Below are positions 27,801-36,042 of a DNA stretch of 64,000 nt, in pieces. Location: positions 170,139 through 234,138 of the forward strand of contig DGIS01000010.1 in the NCBI GenBank assembly GCA_002386525.1. The letters are read 5' to 3'. This DNA is from Sphingobacterium sp. UBA4616 (lineage in GTDB: Bacteria; Bacteroidota; Bacteroidia; Sphingobacteriales; Sphingobacteriaceae). The notes beneath the pieces were generated by a model, which saw only the letters and a program-made list of their open reading frames with translations, had not been told where the DNA came from and made no database searches. Position numbers and translations under genes: made by a program. Numbering within the stretch: the stretch's first letter is position 1; each line of letters starts with the position of its first letter.

Positions 27801-28057
27801 TCCAATGTGTATTTACCTTCGTTGTCGGTTTTAGTCGCTAAGTTACTTCCACTTACCGAAATGGTCACTCCTGGAATAGGCATTCCAGCTTCATCGGTCA
27901 CTTTACCGGTAACACTTAACTCTTGTTGAAAGAAAATTCCATAGCTTGCAAACGTTGCAGCGTCGACGAATTGGGGACTCAATGTGACTAAAGAACACAA
28001 CGAACCAGTCCAAAACGCTCTCTTCCATTGATTTGAGAAATAATGGCAGTTGATCAT
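24842..28057 (-). CDS. SusC/RagA family TonB-linked transporter (second pair)
   Basis: The 1071-residue protein starts with an atypically polar leader (MINCHYFSNQWKRAFW) before a hydrophobic signal segment. A CarboxypepD_reg-like domain follows (about 50-120), then the TonB-box-like LEEVIVVGYGKQKKE, a plug (about 135-250 with VIDGVPAREGG and DASAAIYGARAANGV) and the barrel, ending LGALLSF. No STN domain is present. It should import a substrate with the adjacent SusD. No sigma/anti-sigma or HTCS gene is adjacent, so control may be through the palindrome at 28229-28240 or a distant regulator. Confidence 0.96.
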   Translation of the reverse strand: MINCHYFSNQWKRAFWTGSLCSLVTLSPQFVDAATFASYGIFFQQELSVTGKVTDEAGMPIPGVTISVSGSNLATKTDNEGKYTLDKVPSTGTLNFRMVGKLSMDEAIKGRRIVDVILLNSQSSLEEVIVVGYGKQKKETVTGSVATVKGSDLAKSPALNISNALTGRVPGVTATNGSAEPGYDGSNIKIRGTNTLGNSSPLVVIDGVPAREGGIERLNPRDIENISVLKDASAAIYGARAANGVILVTTKRGKTGKPQFSYTFNQGYSQPTVIPKLTTAAQFAEIRNELEIYNLSVDEWSAAYSAITDKGSYIKKDGGVLDAPFKPEDIQKYRDGSDPWGHPNTDWYKSTLKDWSPQQRHNLQINGGTEDVKYLMSLGYQNQDAYYKNSATGYKQYDLRINLDANISQYIKTQFGVLGRQENRNFPTKTAGTIFRMLMRGNPTQPAIWPNGMPGPDIENGENPVVITTNATGYDRDKRYYFQTNGQVEITNPWVDGLKLTLNASVDKYVKNQKTWVIPWTLYSWQGAYEADGETPQLVPGRRGPADPNLNQSNEDQLNILLGGILSFDRKFGNHQVNAIAGINRETIDNDKFSAYRRYFLSNAIDYLFAGGEQEKNNDGAAWKRARLNYFGRFGYNYKSKYIAELLWRYDGSYMFPEKERFGFFPGAMAGWVVSEENFWKENVPVINYFKIRASYGQMGNDNIYYDDKLQEYQYFSTYSFGTYIVNDKLAKSLYESRVPNEMITWEVANNYNLGFDFQFLQGKLNLEFDIFKNRRNSILWRKNASIPQSTGMTLPAENIGKVDNKGWEFNLGYHGKVGELGYTVGVNGGYAKNKIIFWDEAPGAPAWQQSTGKPIKTDIYYIYDGVFKDLNDIANNQLDYSAITKTLRPGDMKYKDYNGDGKITPDDKVRRDKNSDPTFQGGFNFSLTYKDFDLSVLFQGATGGEIRVGTDESGSIGNFVEEFYENRWSISNPSSVYPRLTDRGNQYYSYNNTYWMRSTDYLRLKNVELGYNLSSSICNKIGIGSLRLFANGMNLITWSKIKMYDPEAVNALGQYYPQARLINLGALLSF

Positions 28058-28228
28058 AAAAACTGTTTAATGTTTAAATTCTATTTATAATAGTTATTTT
28101 TTTTGCTGTGATAAGATTTATCGGTTTAGCATCTTACGACAGCGGTTTATAATTGAATATTCATTTTGAATTTACAAAAATTATGATAAAATACAAGTGT
28201 TATTTTTACACTATTTAACATATTTTAC

Positions 28229-28240
28229 ACAAACGTTTGT
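28229..28240. promoter_or_regulatory. LacI-like palindrome
   Basis: ACAAACGTTTGT is a perfect 12-bp palindrome with the central CG step typical of LacI-family operators. It lies 171 bp upstream of the second susC start. No LacI-family gene is in the window, so the regulator would be elsewhere. Confidence 0.4.
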
Positions 28241-28565
28241 AAATAAGCTATTTGAAATTTCATAAGTAAGCCACCTTTTCGCACAGATCGTAAAATGACT
28301 TTAAAAGTTTTTTTAAGGTTGTTTTGACCGCCCTATAACATAGAACTTTACAAGCGATTGCATGAATAAAAACATCTTTACAATATCGAAATTATATTAG
28401 TGCAGATAAAATGAAAAGACAGCTTTTCATGCCTTCTAATTACATCTATAATTAATTTAATAAAAATAGCCAAAATTGCTGGATACCGCAGTAATTAAAC
28501 AGCACTTATTAAGAGATAAGAAAAAAAACTCCAGGAGAGCAAATAGAAAGGTAGGCAATTTAAAA

Positions 28566-28593
28566 CACGCTGTAATCCTTTGATGCCAGCGTG
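28566..28593 (-). terminator. Terminator of the polysaccharide deacetylase gene
   Basis: On the minus strand CACGCTG and CAGCGTG form a 7-bp stem followed by TTTTAAATT, six bases after the deacetylase stop codon. Confidence 0.6.
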
Positions 28594-28598
28594 CTTAA

Positions 28599-29540
28599 TT
28601 AATACTTAATGGGATAATCTTGCATAAATTCAAATTGGTAGCCTTCGCTTTTGAGTGCATCAATTAACAAAGACAATTCCTGCTGTCCCTTTTTCGTTTG
28701 GAACATATCATCATGCATCAAGAAAACGACATTATTCGGTACCATTGAACTCTTGTTGTTCATATAATTCCTAATGTGACTTAAGGTCGATTCTTGACTC
28801 TGAATGGGTGCTCCAGTGACACTATTGAGTCTCCACTCCACATCCCAACCATAAATCGTATATCCATTTTTATGAAGCAAATCCGCCGTACTGGCCCCGT
28901 TCTTGAGGTCGATCTTTCGAACATTTTCATAGATCCAGATATTCCTTCCTGGAAGTCGAACGATTTTATGCTTCAAGTTGAGATCTGTTTCATTTTTTTC
29001 AAAATCAGCAAAAGCCTTTTGAGGGTTATTATAAAATCTAGAATATTGATTATTTGCGTGTGTATAACTATGATTGTAACACGCTACAAGAGGATTTGAT
29101 TCATATCGCGCAAGATCACGTTTCCTACCTTTACTCATATTGGCGTGCTTACCAATAAGGAATACGCTAACTTTGATATTTTTCTCCTTCGCAATGGAGT
29201 CAATAAAAGCACTACCAATTAATGGACCGTCATCAAAAGTTAAATAAATATGTTTAGGGTGTCTATCAAAAGCTTTACGCAAGGAATCTTTAAGTTCACG
29301 CTTTTGCTGTCTTACGGAAATAGGATGCAGACTGTCAACCGTAAAATGAATCTGATTTTTTTGAAGAGAATCCCATCTGTCCAACAAATGCGGTATCTTT
29401 TCCTCAACCTTTAATTGCTCTGTAATTGTATCTTTCAGATCCCCCTTTCCTAAAACCTTATTTGAAAAATCTTTACATGACGTCATACTTAACATCACGC
29501 TACATGTGAAAATTAAGGCAAACAACCTGCTACACTTCAT
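28599..29540 (-). CDS. NodB-type polysaccharide deacetylase lipoprotein
   Basis: The 313-residue protein has a lipoprotein signal with C22 (SMTSC). A charged linker precedes a carbohydrate esterase 4 (NodB) domain from about residue 95. The motifs are TFDDG (catalytic base D103, metal ligand D104), NHSYTHAN with metal ligands H157 and H161, RLPGR (motif 3) and FLMHDD near the end. It would remove acetyl groups from a polysaccharide such as peptidoglycan or a capsule in the envelope. It has its own promoter and terminator, so it is monocistronic. The substrate is not determinable. Confidence 0.9.
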   Translation of the reverse strand: MKCSRLFALIFTCSVMLSMTSCKDFSNKVLGKGDLKDTITEQLKVEEKIPHLLDRWDSLQKNQIHFTVDSLHPISVRQQKRELKDSLRKAFDRHPKHIYLTFDDGPLIGSAFIDSIAKEKNIKVSVFLIGKHANMSKGRKRDLARYESNPLVACYNHSYTHANNQYSRFYNNPQKAFADFEKNETDLNLKHKIVRLPGRNIWIYENVRKIDLKNGASTADLLHKNGYTIYGWDVEWRLNSVTGAPIQSQESTLSHIRNYMNNKSSMVPNNVVFLMHDDMFQTKKGQQELSLLIDALKSEGYQFEFMQDYPIKY

Positions 29541-29574
29541 ATCAATCGCTATAACTTTAATGACTTTCTTTTTC

Positions 29575-29582
29575 CAAAATTA
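29575..29582 (-). promoter_or_regulatory. TAnnTTTG promoter element for the deacetylase
   Basis: The minus strand reads TAATTTTG, 34 nt before the deacetylase ATG. Confidence 0.5.
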
Positions 29583-29749
29583 GTATAAAAAACCCTTCTT
29601 TCGTCCATAAAATATTTTAAATTCTTTTTCTCTATGTCGATAATACAATGCAATAAACTATGCATCTTTTTTTTATGAAGTAAATTGTATACTTAAAGTC
29701 CGATTGAAGAAACAATCGTGCCAGTTTTATAGAATACCATTCATGAAGA

Positions 29750-30502
29750 TCATTGCCGCTTCTTAAAAATCAAAGCTTTGTTATATTCAAAATTCATACG
29801 TGCAATATTCAATACGGATATACCTTGAGGACACTCTACCTCACAGGCTTCCGTATTTGAGCAGTGACCGAAAGACTCCATATCCATTTGACTTACCATA
29901 TTTAAAACCCGCAAGCTACGCTCTTCTTTACCCTGTGGAAGTAAAGCCATATGCGTAATCTTCGCAGCAGTAAAAAGAGCAGCACTACCATTTTTACAGG
30001 TCGCTACACAAGCACCACAACCTATACAGGCAGCAGAGTCAAATGCAGATTCCGCTAATTCGTGAGCAATAGGAATAACGGTCGCATCTGGAGCTTGCCC
30101 AGTATTAATGGATACAAATCCGCCCGAAGAAATAATTCGGTCAAATGCTGATCGATCCACTTTTAGATCTTTTTTTACCTGAAATGCAGCCGAACGGAAG
30201 GGTTCTATAGTTATCGTATCGTTATCGTTAAATGAACGTAAATGTAGCTGGCAGGTGGTGGTATGTTTAAGTGGTCCATGAGCAATTCCATTGATCATCA
30301 ATCCACACTGACCACAGATGCCCTCGCGACAGTCATGATCGAACTCTATAGGGTCATCGCCTTGCGTAATGAGCTGCTCATTTAAGGTATCCATCATCTC
30401 CAAAAATGACATATGGGGATTAAGGTCATTTAAAGTGTAGGTCACTAACTTTCCTGTGGCATTGCGATCCTTCTGGCGCCATATTTTAAGATATAAATCC
30501 AT
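29750..30502 (-). CDS. sdhB: Succinate dehydrogenase/fumarate reductase iron-sulfur subunit
   Basis: The 250-residue protein has a plant-type ferredoxin domain with CREGICGQCG plus a further cysteine in TTTCQLHL for the [2Fe-2S] centre. The C-terminal cluster domain has CIGCGACVATC and CEVECP for the [4Fe-4S] and [3Fe-4S] centres. It passes electrons between the flavoprotein and the quinone-binding membrane subunit. It is the last gene of the five-gene operon, 11 nt after sdhA. Direction of catalysis (succinate oxidation or fumarate reduction) cannot be read from this subunit. Confidence 0.96.
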   Translation of the reverse strand: MDLYLKIWRQKDRNATGKLVTYTLNDLNPHMSFLEMMDTLNEQLITQGDDPIEFDHDCREGICGQCGLMINGIAHGPLKHTTTCQLHLRSFNDNDTITIEPFRSAAFQVKKDLKVDRSAFDRIISSGGFVSINTGQAPDATVIPIAHELAESAFDSAACIGCGACVATCKNGSAALFTAAKITHMALLPQGKEERSLRVLNMVSQMDMESFGHCSNTEACEVECPQGISVLNIARMNFEYNKALIFKKRQ

Positions 30503-30513
30503 AATTGTTCGTT

Positions 30514-32430
30514 TTATTTGTAGCTTCTTACTGTCGGCTGTATTTCTTCAAAAGTCAAGGGCTCTTTGACTAATTCAGGTTGTTCACTTTCTCCCTTCCA
30601 AGACCATGCTGAAATAAATTGGTAATCCGCGTCATTGCGTAATGCTTCACCATCTGCTGTTTGGTATTCTTCCCTAAAATGTGCCCCACAGGATTCGTTC
30701 CTTGTCAACGCATCATAACACATCAGTTCGCCGATTTCAAAATAATCCGCTACTCGTCCAGCTTTCTCCAATTCAGTATTTAATGTACTAGCCACACCGC
30801 TAACAATGACCTCATTATAAAATTCCTGTTTGAGCTTTTGAATCTCCCCAATTGCATAGCGAAGGCCCTTTTCATTTCGTGACAGCCCACAGTAATCATA
30901 AAGTATTTTACCAAGTGTTTTATGAAAATAATCAACAGTTTTCCTACCTTTGATTTTCAAAAATCTATCAATTTGCTTCCTAACCTGTTCCTCTGCACGT
31001 ACAAATTCAATATGATCTGTAGAAATTTTACCCGTATGGATATCGTTTGCCAGATAATTTGCAATCGTATAGGGTGCAATGAAATAGCCGTCCACAGAAG
31101 CTTGAAGTAAAGAATTAGCGCCAAGTCTATTGGCGCCATGGTCTGCAAAATTAGCTTCACCTAAGGCAAATAACCCTGTTAGACTTGTCATCAGTTCATA
31201 ATCCACCCACAATCCACCCATGGAAAAATGTGCGGAAGGTGAAATCATCATCGGTTCTTTATAAGCATCATATCCGGTTATCTTTTCATACATATCAAAT
31301 AGGTTACCATACTTCTCTTGTATTTTCTGTTTTCCTTGTTCTCGAATAGCTTTCGCAAAATCAAGATAAACGGCATTTTTAAGCGGACCAATGCCAAAGC
31401 CGGCATCGATGCGTTCCTTCGCTGCCCGCGATGAAATATCCCTTGGCGCGAGATTGCCAAATGCGGGATAGCGCCGTTCCAAATAGTAATCCCTTTCTTC
31501 TTCGGGGATAGCGTTCGCGTCCCGTGTCTCACCCCTATGTAGTGGAACCCAAATCCTTCCATCGTTACGCAAAGACTCAGACATTAATGTCAATTTAGAT
31601 TGATAATCGCCAGACTGTGGCAACGATGTGGGATGAATCTGAATCCAGCTCGGCGAGGCCATTAACGCTCCTTTTTTATGCGCTCGCCAGATTGCAGAGC
31701 CGTTACAGCCCATTGCCAAGGTAGATAGATAATAAATCTTCCCGTAGCCTCCAGTGGCCAATATAACGGTGTGTGCAGCATGTCGTTGTATTTCTCCGGT
31801 GTCGAGATTTCTAACAATAATACCCCGGGCCTTCCCATCAATAACAACAATATCGAGCATTTCGTGCCTAGAGAAAAGCTGTACGGCACCTTTACCCACT
31901 TGACGCATAAGCGCCTGATAAGCGCCCAAAAGAAGTTGTTGCCCAGTTTGACCTCTTGCATAGAATGTACGGCTTACCTGAACACCTCCAAAAGATCGAT
32001 TATTCAGATAACCTCCGTATTCACGGCCAAAGGGAACGCCCTGGGCTACCGCCTGGTCTATCAAATTGAGCGAACACTCGGCCATACGATAAACGTTGGC
32101 CTCACGGGCCCGAAAATCTCCCCCTTTGAGCGTATCAACAAACATGCGATAGACACTGTCCGCATCATTTTTGTAATTCTTCGCCGCATTTACGCCACCT
32201 TGAGCAGCCACTGAATGCGCCCTTCTTGGACTATCCTGAAAGCAAAAAGATTTTACTTGATAGCCCATTTCGCCAAGCGAAGCAGCTATCGAACTGCCCG
32301 CAAGCCCAGTACCCACAACGATAACATCCAGCTTTTTACGATTCGCAGGATTAACAAGCTTGGCAGTTTTTTTATAGAGCGTCCATTTCTGATCCAATGG
32401 TCCACCCGGAATTTTTGAATTTAATGCCAT
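30514..32430 (-). CDS. sdhA: Succinate dehydrogenase/fumarate reductase flavoprotein subunit
   Basis: The 638-residue protein starts with a Rossmann dinucleotide motif ([17 protein letters not shown]). Covalent FAD attachment is at H72 in [11 protein letters not shown]. The capping-domain substrate site and [19 protein letters not shown] and [11 protein letters not shown] are all present. It catalyses the succinate/fumarate interconversion on the cytoplasmic face. The long form of about 640 residues is the epsilonproteobacterial/Bacteroidota type that pairs with a diheme SdhC. It is 12 nt after sdhC and 11 nt before sdhB. Confidence 0.97.
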   Translation of the reverse strand: MALNSKIPGGPLDQKWTLYKKTAKLVNPANRKKLDVIVVGTGLAGSSIAASLGEMGYQVKSFCFQDSPRRAHSVAAQGGVNAAKNYKNDADSVYRMFVDTLKGGDFRAREANVYRMAECSLNLIDQAVAQGVPFGREYGGYLNNRSFGGVQVSRTFYARGQTGQQLLLGAYQALMRQVGKGAVQLFSRHEMLDIVVIDGKARGIIVRNLDTGEIQRHAAHTVILATGGYGKIYYLSTLAMGCNGSAIWRAHKKGALMASPSWIQIHPTSLPQSGDYQSKLTLMSESLRNDGRIWVPLHRGETRDANAIPEEERDYYLERRYPAFGNLAPRDISSRAAKERIDAGFGIGPLKNAVYLDFAKAIREQGKQKIQEKYGNLFDMYEKITGYDAYKEPMMISPSAHFSMGGLWVDYELMTSLTGLFALGEANFADHGANRLGANSLLQASVDGYFIAPYTIANYLANDIHTGKISTDHIEFVRAEEQVRKQIDRFLKIKGRKTVDYFHKTLGKILYDYCGLSRNEKGLRYAIGEIQKLKQEFYNEVIVSGVASTLNTELEKAGRVADYFEIGELMCYDALTRNESCGAHFREEYQTADGEALRNDADYQFISAWSWKGESEQPELVKEPLTFEEIQPTVRSYK

Positions 32431-32442
32431 GAATTCCCTTCC

Positions 32443-33099
32443 TTATTTTACTGTAAAAAATATATAAATAGGCATCAATGCAAAACCAATGCTGATGATG
32501 ACAGAATAGCTGATACCGATGATCTTAAACCATTTAACAAATTTGGGGTGGAATACGCCTAAAGTTCGAATCGCACTATGAATCCCATGAATAAGATGAT
32601 AGCAGAGAGCAGCCATGGAGAATACGTAAATAACCACATACCACCATTGCTTAAACACCTCTACGACAAGTATGTACAAATCTTTATTGCCCCGATCATC
32701 AAGTGGTGGAGCACCAAATTTGTACACATACCAAAAATTTTGAAAATGGATAACCAAAAAGATCAGTATAAGGGTTCCGAGAATTCCCATATTGCGCGAA
32801 TACCACTTGCTCGCCCTCCCACGGCGATCGGACACATAATTTGCTCCAGCCCTTTTATTATGTAATGTGATCATTAACCCGTCCAAAGCATGTAAAATAA
32901 TGCTTAGATAAAGTAAATAAGAAATCAATTTAATCAAGATATTGCCTGAAAGAAAATGCGAGTAAGCATTAAATTGTAAATGCGCTTGTTCCTGAGGCAA
33001 GAAGAGCTGCAAGTTTCCCAAAAAGTGAATCAGTAAAAAGAATACTAAAAACAATCCCGTCAGACACATGAGCATCTTTTTAGCTAAAGTAGATAACAT
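32443..33099 (-). CDS. sdhC: Succinate dehydrogenase cytochrome b558 subunit
   Basis: This 218-residue integral membrane protein has five hydrophobic helices. Conserved histidines lie in helix regions such as FFLLIHFLGNL, IILHALDGL, FLVIHFQNFW and LCYHLIHGIH, which suits two b-type hemes. A single large anchor subunit replaces separate SdhC/SdhD, the type-B SQR/QFR architecture also found in Bacteroides. It lies 15 nt after the dicarboxylate transporter gene, so import and oxidation genes are transcriptionally linked. Confidence 0.93.
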   Translation of the reverse strand: MLSTLAKKMLMCLTGLFLVFFLLIHFLGNLQLFLPQEQAHLQFNAYSHFLSGNILIKLISYLLYLSIILHALDGLMITLHNKRAGANYVSDRRGRASKWYSRNMGILGTLILIFLVIHFQNFWYVYKFGAPPLDDRGNKDLYILVVEVFKQWWYVVIYVFSMAALCYHLIHGIHSAIRTLGVFHPKFVKWFKIIGISYSVIISIGFALMPIYIFFTVK

Positions 33100-33114
33100 A
33101 ATAAGATCTTAATT

Positions 33115-34545
33115 TTAATAATAACCTATAACTTTCATCCAAAGTCCACCTACCCCCATATAAATCACCAACAATACAATGCCTATTTCAATTCCCCGCA
33201 GCCACCAGGATTTTAAATCTACATAACCACTTCCAAAGAACACAGGTGCGGGGCCATGTCCGTAATGCGTTAAGACACCATAGATAGAACCCAGAAATCC
33301 GAGCATCATTGCCAGTAACATCGGTGGAATACCTAGTGAAATGCCAACGCCAAGCAAAGCGGCATACATCGCCGCCACATGGGCGGTAGCACTAGCAAAA
33401 ATGTAATGACTAAAGAAATAAACAAGAATAATGACAGGAAAAGCAATTTGCCAACTTAAATCACCAATCTGTACTTTAATTAAATCACTAAACCAGCCAA
33501 TGAAACCAAGTTCATTTAAAGAACTAGCCATCATCACTAACACAGCAAACCAAACAATTGTATCCCAAGCACCTTTTTCGGCCTTGACGTCCTCCCAAGT
33601 CAATACAGAAGTTAGCAATAGAAGCGTCAATCCTATGAAAGCAGTTGTTGTAGCGTCTATTGAAAAGGAGCCACCAAAAATCCACAATGCCAATAAAATA
33701 AAGAATGCCAGCAGCATTAACCATTCGTTTTTGGAAATTGGGCCCATCTCCTTCAGTTTTTGTGCAGCCATTCTAGGAGCGTCACCTGTTTTTTTTAATT
33801 CAGGTGGATATAACTTATAAAGAACAAGCGGTACAATAAAAAAAGCAACGATACCAGGAACAAACCCTGCAACTGCCCAAGACATCCAAGTAATGTCTAT
33901 TCCGAGATTTGCAGCAAATTTTTGACACATTGGATTACTCGCAGTGCCTGTCAAAAACATGGAAGATGCGATCAGATTCATGTAATAACTGTTTAAAGTT
34001 AAATAAGATCCTAATTTTCGATGTGTCTCTGGCTTGTCAGGAACTGAATCAAAACTAATCGCCATAGATTTCATAATTGGATAGATAATTCCTCCACCAC
34101 GAGCAGTATTGCTCGGGATAGCCGGAGCCAGACAGACATCTGCTAAACCCAATCCATAAGCCAGTCCCAGCGAACTCTTTCCAAAAACACGAATGAAAAG
34201 AAAAGCAATCCTATTGCCCAGACCAGTTTTGATAAAGCCACGCGCGATAAAAAAAGAGATTCCTATCAGCCAGATAACTTTGTCGCCAAATCCAGTCAAA
34301 GCTTTAGTAATGGACTTACCCGCATCTCCAGGAGCCAAGACTTGAGTGAGTGCCGTAAACGCAATAGCCATCATACACATAGTCCCCATGGGCGCAGCTT
34401 TTAGAATGATACCGAGAATAGTGGCGGCAAAAATTGCAAATAAATGCCAAGCTTCTGGACGGACGCCTTTCGGTATTGGGATAAACCATAAAATGAGTGC
34501 TACCAGAATAGTAATGGCAACATTTTTAATACTGATTTCTTTCAT
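33115..34545 (-). CDS. DASS/SLC13-family dicarboxylate transporter (CitT/DiT1-like)
   Basis: The 476-residue inner-membrane protein has about 12 helices. The two helix-break SNT-type motifs of the DASS family are visible as PSNTARGGGIIYP and TGTASNPMC. A long conserved segment FFSHYIFASATAHVAAMYAALLGVG follows in the second half. Members import or exchange succinate, fumarate, malate, citrate or 2-oxoglutarate. Linkage to sdhCAB and a porin favours C4-dicarboxylates. Whether it is an exchanger, as for plant DiT1 and TtdT relatives, or a Na+ symporter is unresolved. Confidence 0.92.
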   Translation of the reverse strand: MKEISIKNVAITILVALILWFIPIPKGVRPEAWHLFAIFAATILGIILKAAPMGTMCMMAIAFTALTQVLAPGDAGKSITKALTGFGDKVIWLIGISFFIARGFIKTGLGNRIAFLFIRVFGKSSLGLAYGLGLADVCLAPAIPSNTARGGGIIYPIMKSMAISFDSVPDKPETHRKLGSYLTLNSYYMNLIASSMFLTGTASNPMCQKFAANLGIDITWMSWAVAGFVPGIVAFFIVPLVLYKLYPPELKKTGDAPRMAAQKLKEMGPISKNEWLMLLAFFILLALWIFGGSFSIDATTTAFIGLTLLLLTSVLTWEDVKAEKGAWDTIVWFAVLVMMASSLNELGFIGWFSDLIKVQIGDLSWQIAFPVIILVYFFSHYIFASATAHVAAMYAALLGVGISLGIPPMLLAMMLGFLGSIYGVLTHYGHGPAPVFFGSGYVDLKSWWLRGIEIGIVLLVIYMGVGGLWMKVIGYY

Positions 34546-34565
34546 GTTAAATGTAGTTTAATTGG

Positions 34566-35729
34566 TTAGAATCGACTCTGTACTTGAACGATAAATAAGT
34601 TTTTATTGAACTCAGAAGTATTCACAGTTTGCTTTTTATATCGGTCCAATTGCACCCCCAACTGTATCCTTGCCCCATAATTCTTTAAAAACTCTAACCC
34701 AAACATTGGCGTGTATGTTTGGTGTGCATTTGCGTGAAGCTTATAATTAGGATCAATGTATTCGTAACGACAAGATAGCTCGAAAGCACTTAAATTGAAA
34801 TAATTCACTTCGTACCTCAAATTTGGAAGAAAATAAATTCCTCGAACTAAGTAATCACTCAATTTAGAGCTACGAGTATTTTCATTCAACGAATAATACA
34901 AATTATGATTAATTGCTTGTTTTGCCTCTAATTGCATATCCAGATTCCAGCGTTTAGCTAAGTTCACATGACCAGTCAAATCGACTCCAAATGCATGTAC
35001 TTGCCGCTTCATGACTTCACCAATCCCCCCATTAATCCCCAGGTTGAAACCATACCTCTTCGAAAGTCCAAAGACCAACCTAGTAGCATACTGTTTACCG
35101 TTATCCATATCAACCACCTGATTCTTTCCATTTCCATTCACGATAGACAAAGAATAACTAAAAGGAACCTCACCGAGATTGGTCTCCCCCGTTGCAGCGA
35201 CACCTATTTGAAAACTGGCCCAGCCCAGTTTGCCGAATTCGAGATACTGATTTGACCAGTCTAAAGATTTGATAATGTCGATGGGATAGGTTTCCTCAAT
35301 ACCAAACCACGGGCGAAACTGCCCCACAGTAATGGCCAGTTTGGGACTAAAAGTATATTTCAAATAAGCATTTTCAAGTACTTTTGTTTTTGGATCGCTT
35401 TTAAAATCGGCAAGATTAGCCAAAACAGCAACCTCAGTACGCTTACTAATTTGAGCACGCATTTGCACGCGCATATACTTCACCATAAAGTTATTATCGG
35501 TGCCCGTCCCGTCACTGTGATGCAGTCCATTGACATCCACATCTTTTGTTCCACTCACAAGATATCTCGCCTGAAATAAACCTTTGATCTGAAGCTTGGG
35601 ATAAATTACATTATCTTTCACTTCCTTAATAGAATCTACTTTGCTCTGCTGTACCGCCGATACTTGCCCTTTAACTAGGTTACATAATAGCAAGCATGCA
35701 ATAAGGATTGGAATATAGGGTCTCTTCAT
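34566..35729 (-). CDS. Outer-membrane porin, phosphate-selective porin O/P family
   Basis: The 387-residue protein has a signal peptide ending near NLVKGQ. A short region of about 30 residues precedes a beta-barrel with alternating aromatic strands (FQARYLVSG, VKYMRVQMRAQ, FRPWFGIEE) and a terminal FIVQVQSRF. The last residue is phenylalanine, as expected for an outer-membrane barrel. It matches the OprO/OprP-like porin family. As first gene of the dicarboxylate operon, 20 nt before the transporter, it more likely passes organic anions than phosphate. That role is inference from context. Confidence 0.85.
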   Translation of the reverse strand: MKRPYIPILIACLLLCNLVKGQVSAVQQSKVDSIKEVKDNVIYPKLQIKGLFQARYLVSGTKDVDVNGLHHSDGTGTDNNFMVKYMRVQMRAQISKRTEVAVLANLADFKSDPKTKVLENAYLKYTFSPKLAITVGQFRPWFGIEETYPIDIIKSLDWSNQYLEFGKLGWASFQIGVAATGETNLGEVPFSYSLSIVNGNGKNQVVDMDNGKQYATRLVFGLSKRYGFNLGINGGIGEVMKRQVHAFGVDLTGHVNLAKRWNLDMQLEAKQAINHNLYYSLNENTRSSKLSDYLVRGIYFLPNLRYEVNYFNLSAFELSCRYEYIDPNYKLHANAHQTYTPMFGLEFLKNYGARIQLGVQLDRYKKQTVNTSEFNKNLFIVQVQSRF

Positions 35730-36042
35730 ACCAAAATAAATGAACTTAACCAGTAGCCAGCACCACTTTTGCTGTTAATAATATTATTTCTTTGTGTTAG
35801 TCTTATAGAGACAACACAAAGCTTTAGAAAATGTTTTCTTATTTAATGAATTAATAATGGTAAGAAAATCAATCGAATCAGCATATATTAAAACTTAAAT
35901 TACAAGTTTTTATGTAATTTCACGGCACGCATCACACCAGGAAACTTTTAAATCTGCAGATTCAGCTAATTATAAGTCTTTTGATGTACTTTTCATAGTC
36001 TGCATACATTATGCGATGAAACTCTTAGAATAAATAAATATT
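35730..36042. other. 313-bp divergent intergenic region
   Basis: The region separates the leftward dicarboxylate operon from the rightward GHL10-like gene and must hold both promoters. It has the bulged hairpin at 35790-35821 and a weaker stem AAATTAC/GTAATTT near 35898. No clean TAnnTTTG element and no coding frame were seen. Confidence 0.5.
35790..35821. repeat. Bulged inverted repeat upstream of the dicarboxylate operon
   Basis: CTTTGTGTT (35790-35798) pairs perfectly with AACACAAAG (35813-35821). After one bulged A, GTCT (35800-35803) also pairs with AGAC (35809-35812), leaving a 5-nt loop. The 13 base pairs lie 61 bp before the porin start. It may be an RNA hairpin in the operon leader or a DNA operator. 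Confidence 0.55.

Larger units (their letters stand above)
28058..28598. other. 541-bp gene-free AT-rich region upstream of the second susC
   Basis: I find no plausible coding sequence or RNA gene here. It contains the 12-bp palindrome at 28229-28240, a near-consensus promoter (TAATTTTTG on the minus strand near 28180) and the deacetylase terminator at its right end. It probably includes a long regulatory leader for susC. Confidence 0.6.
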
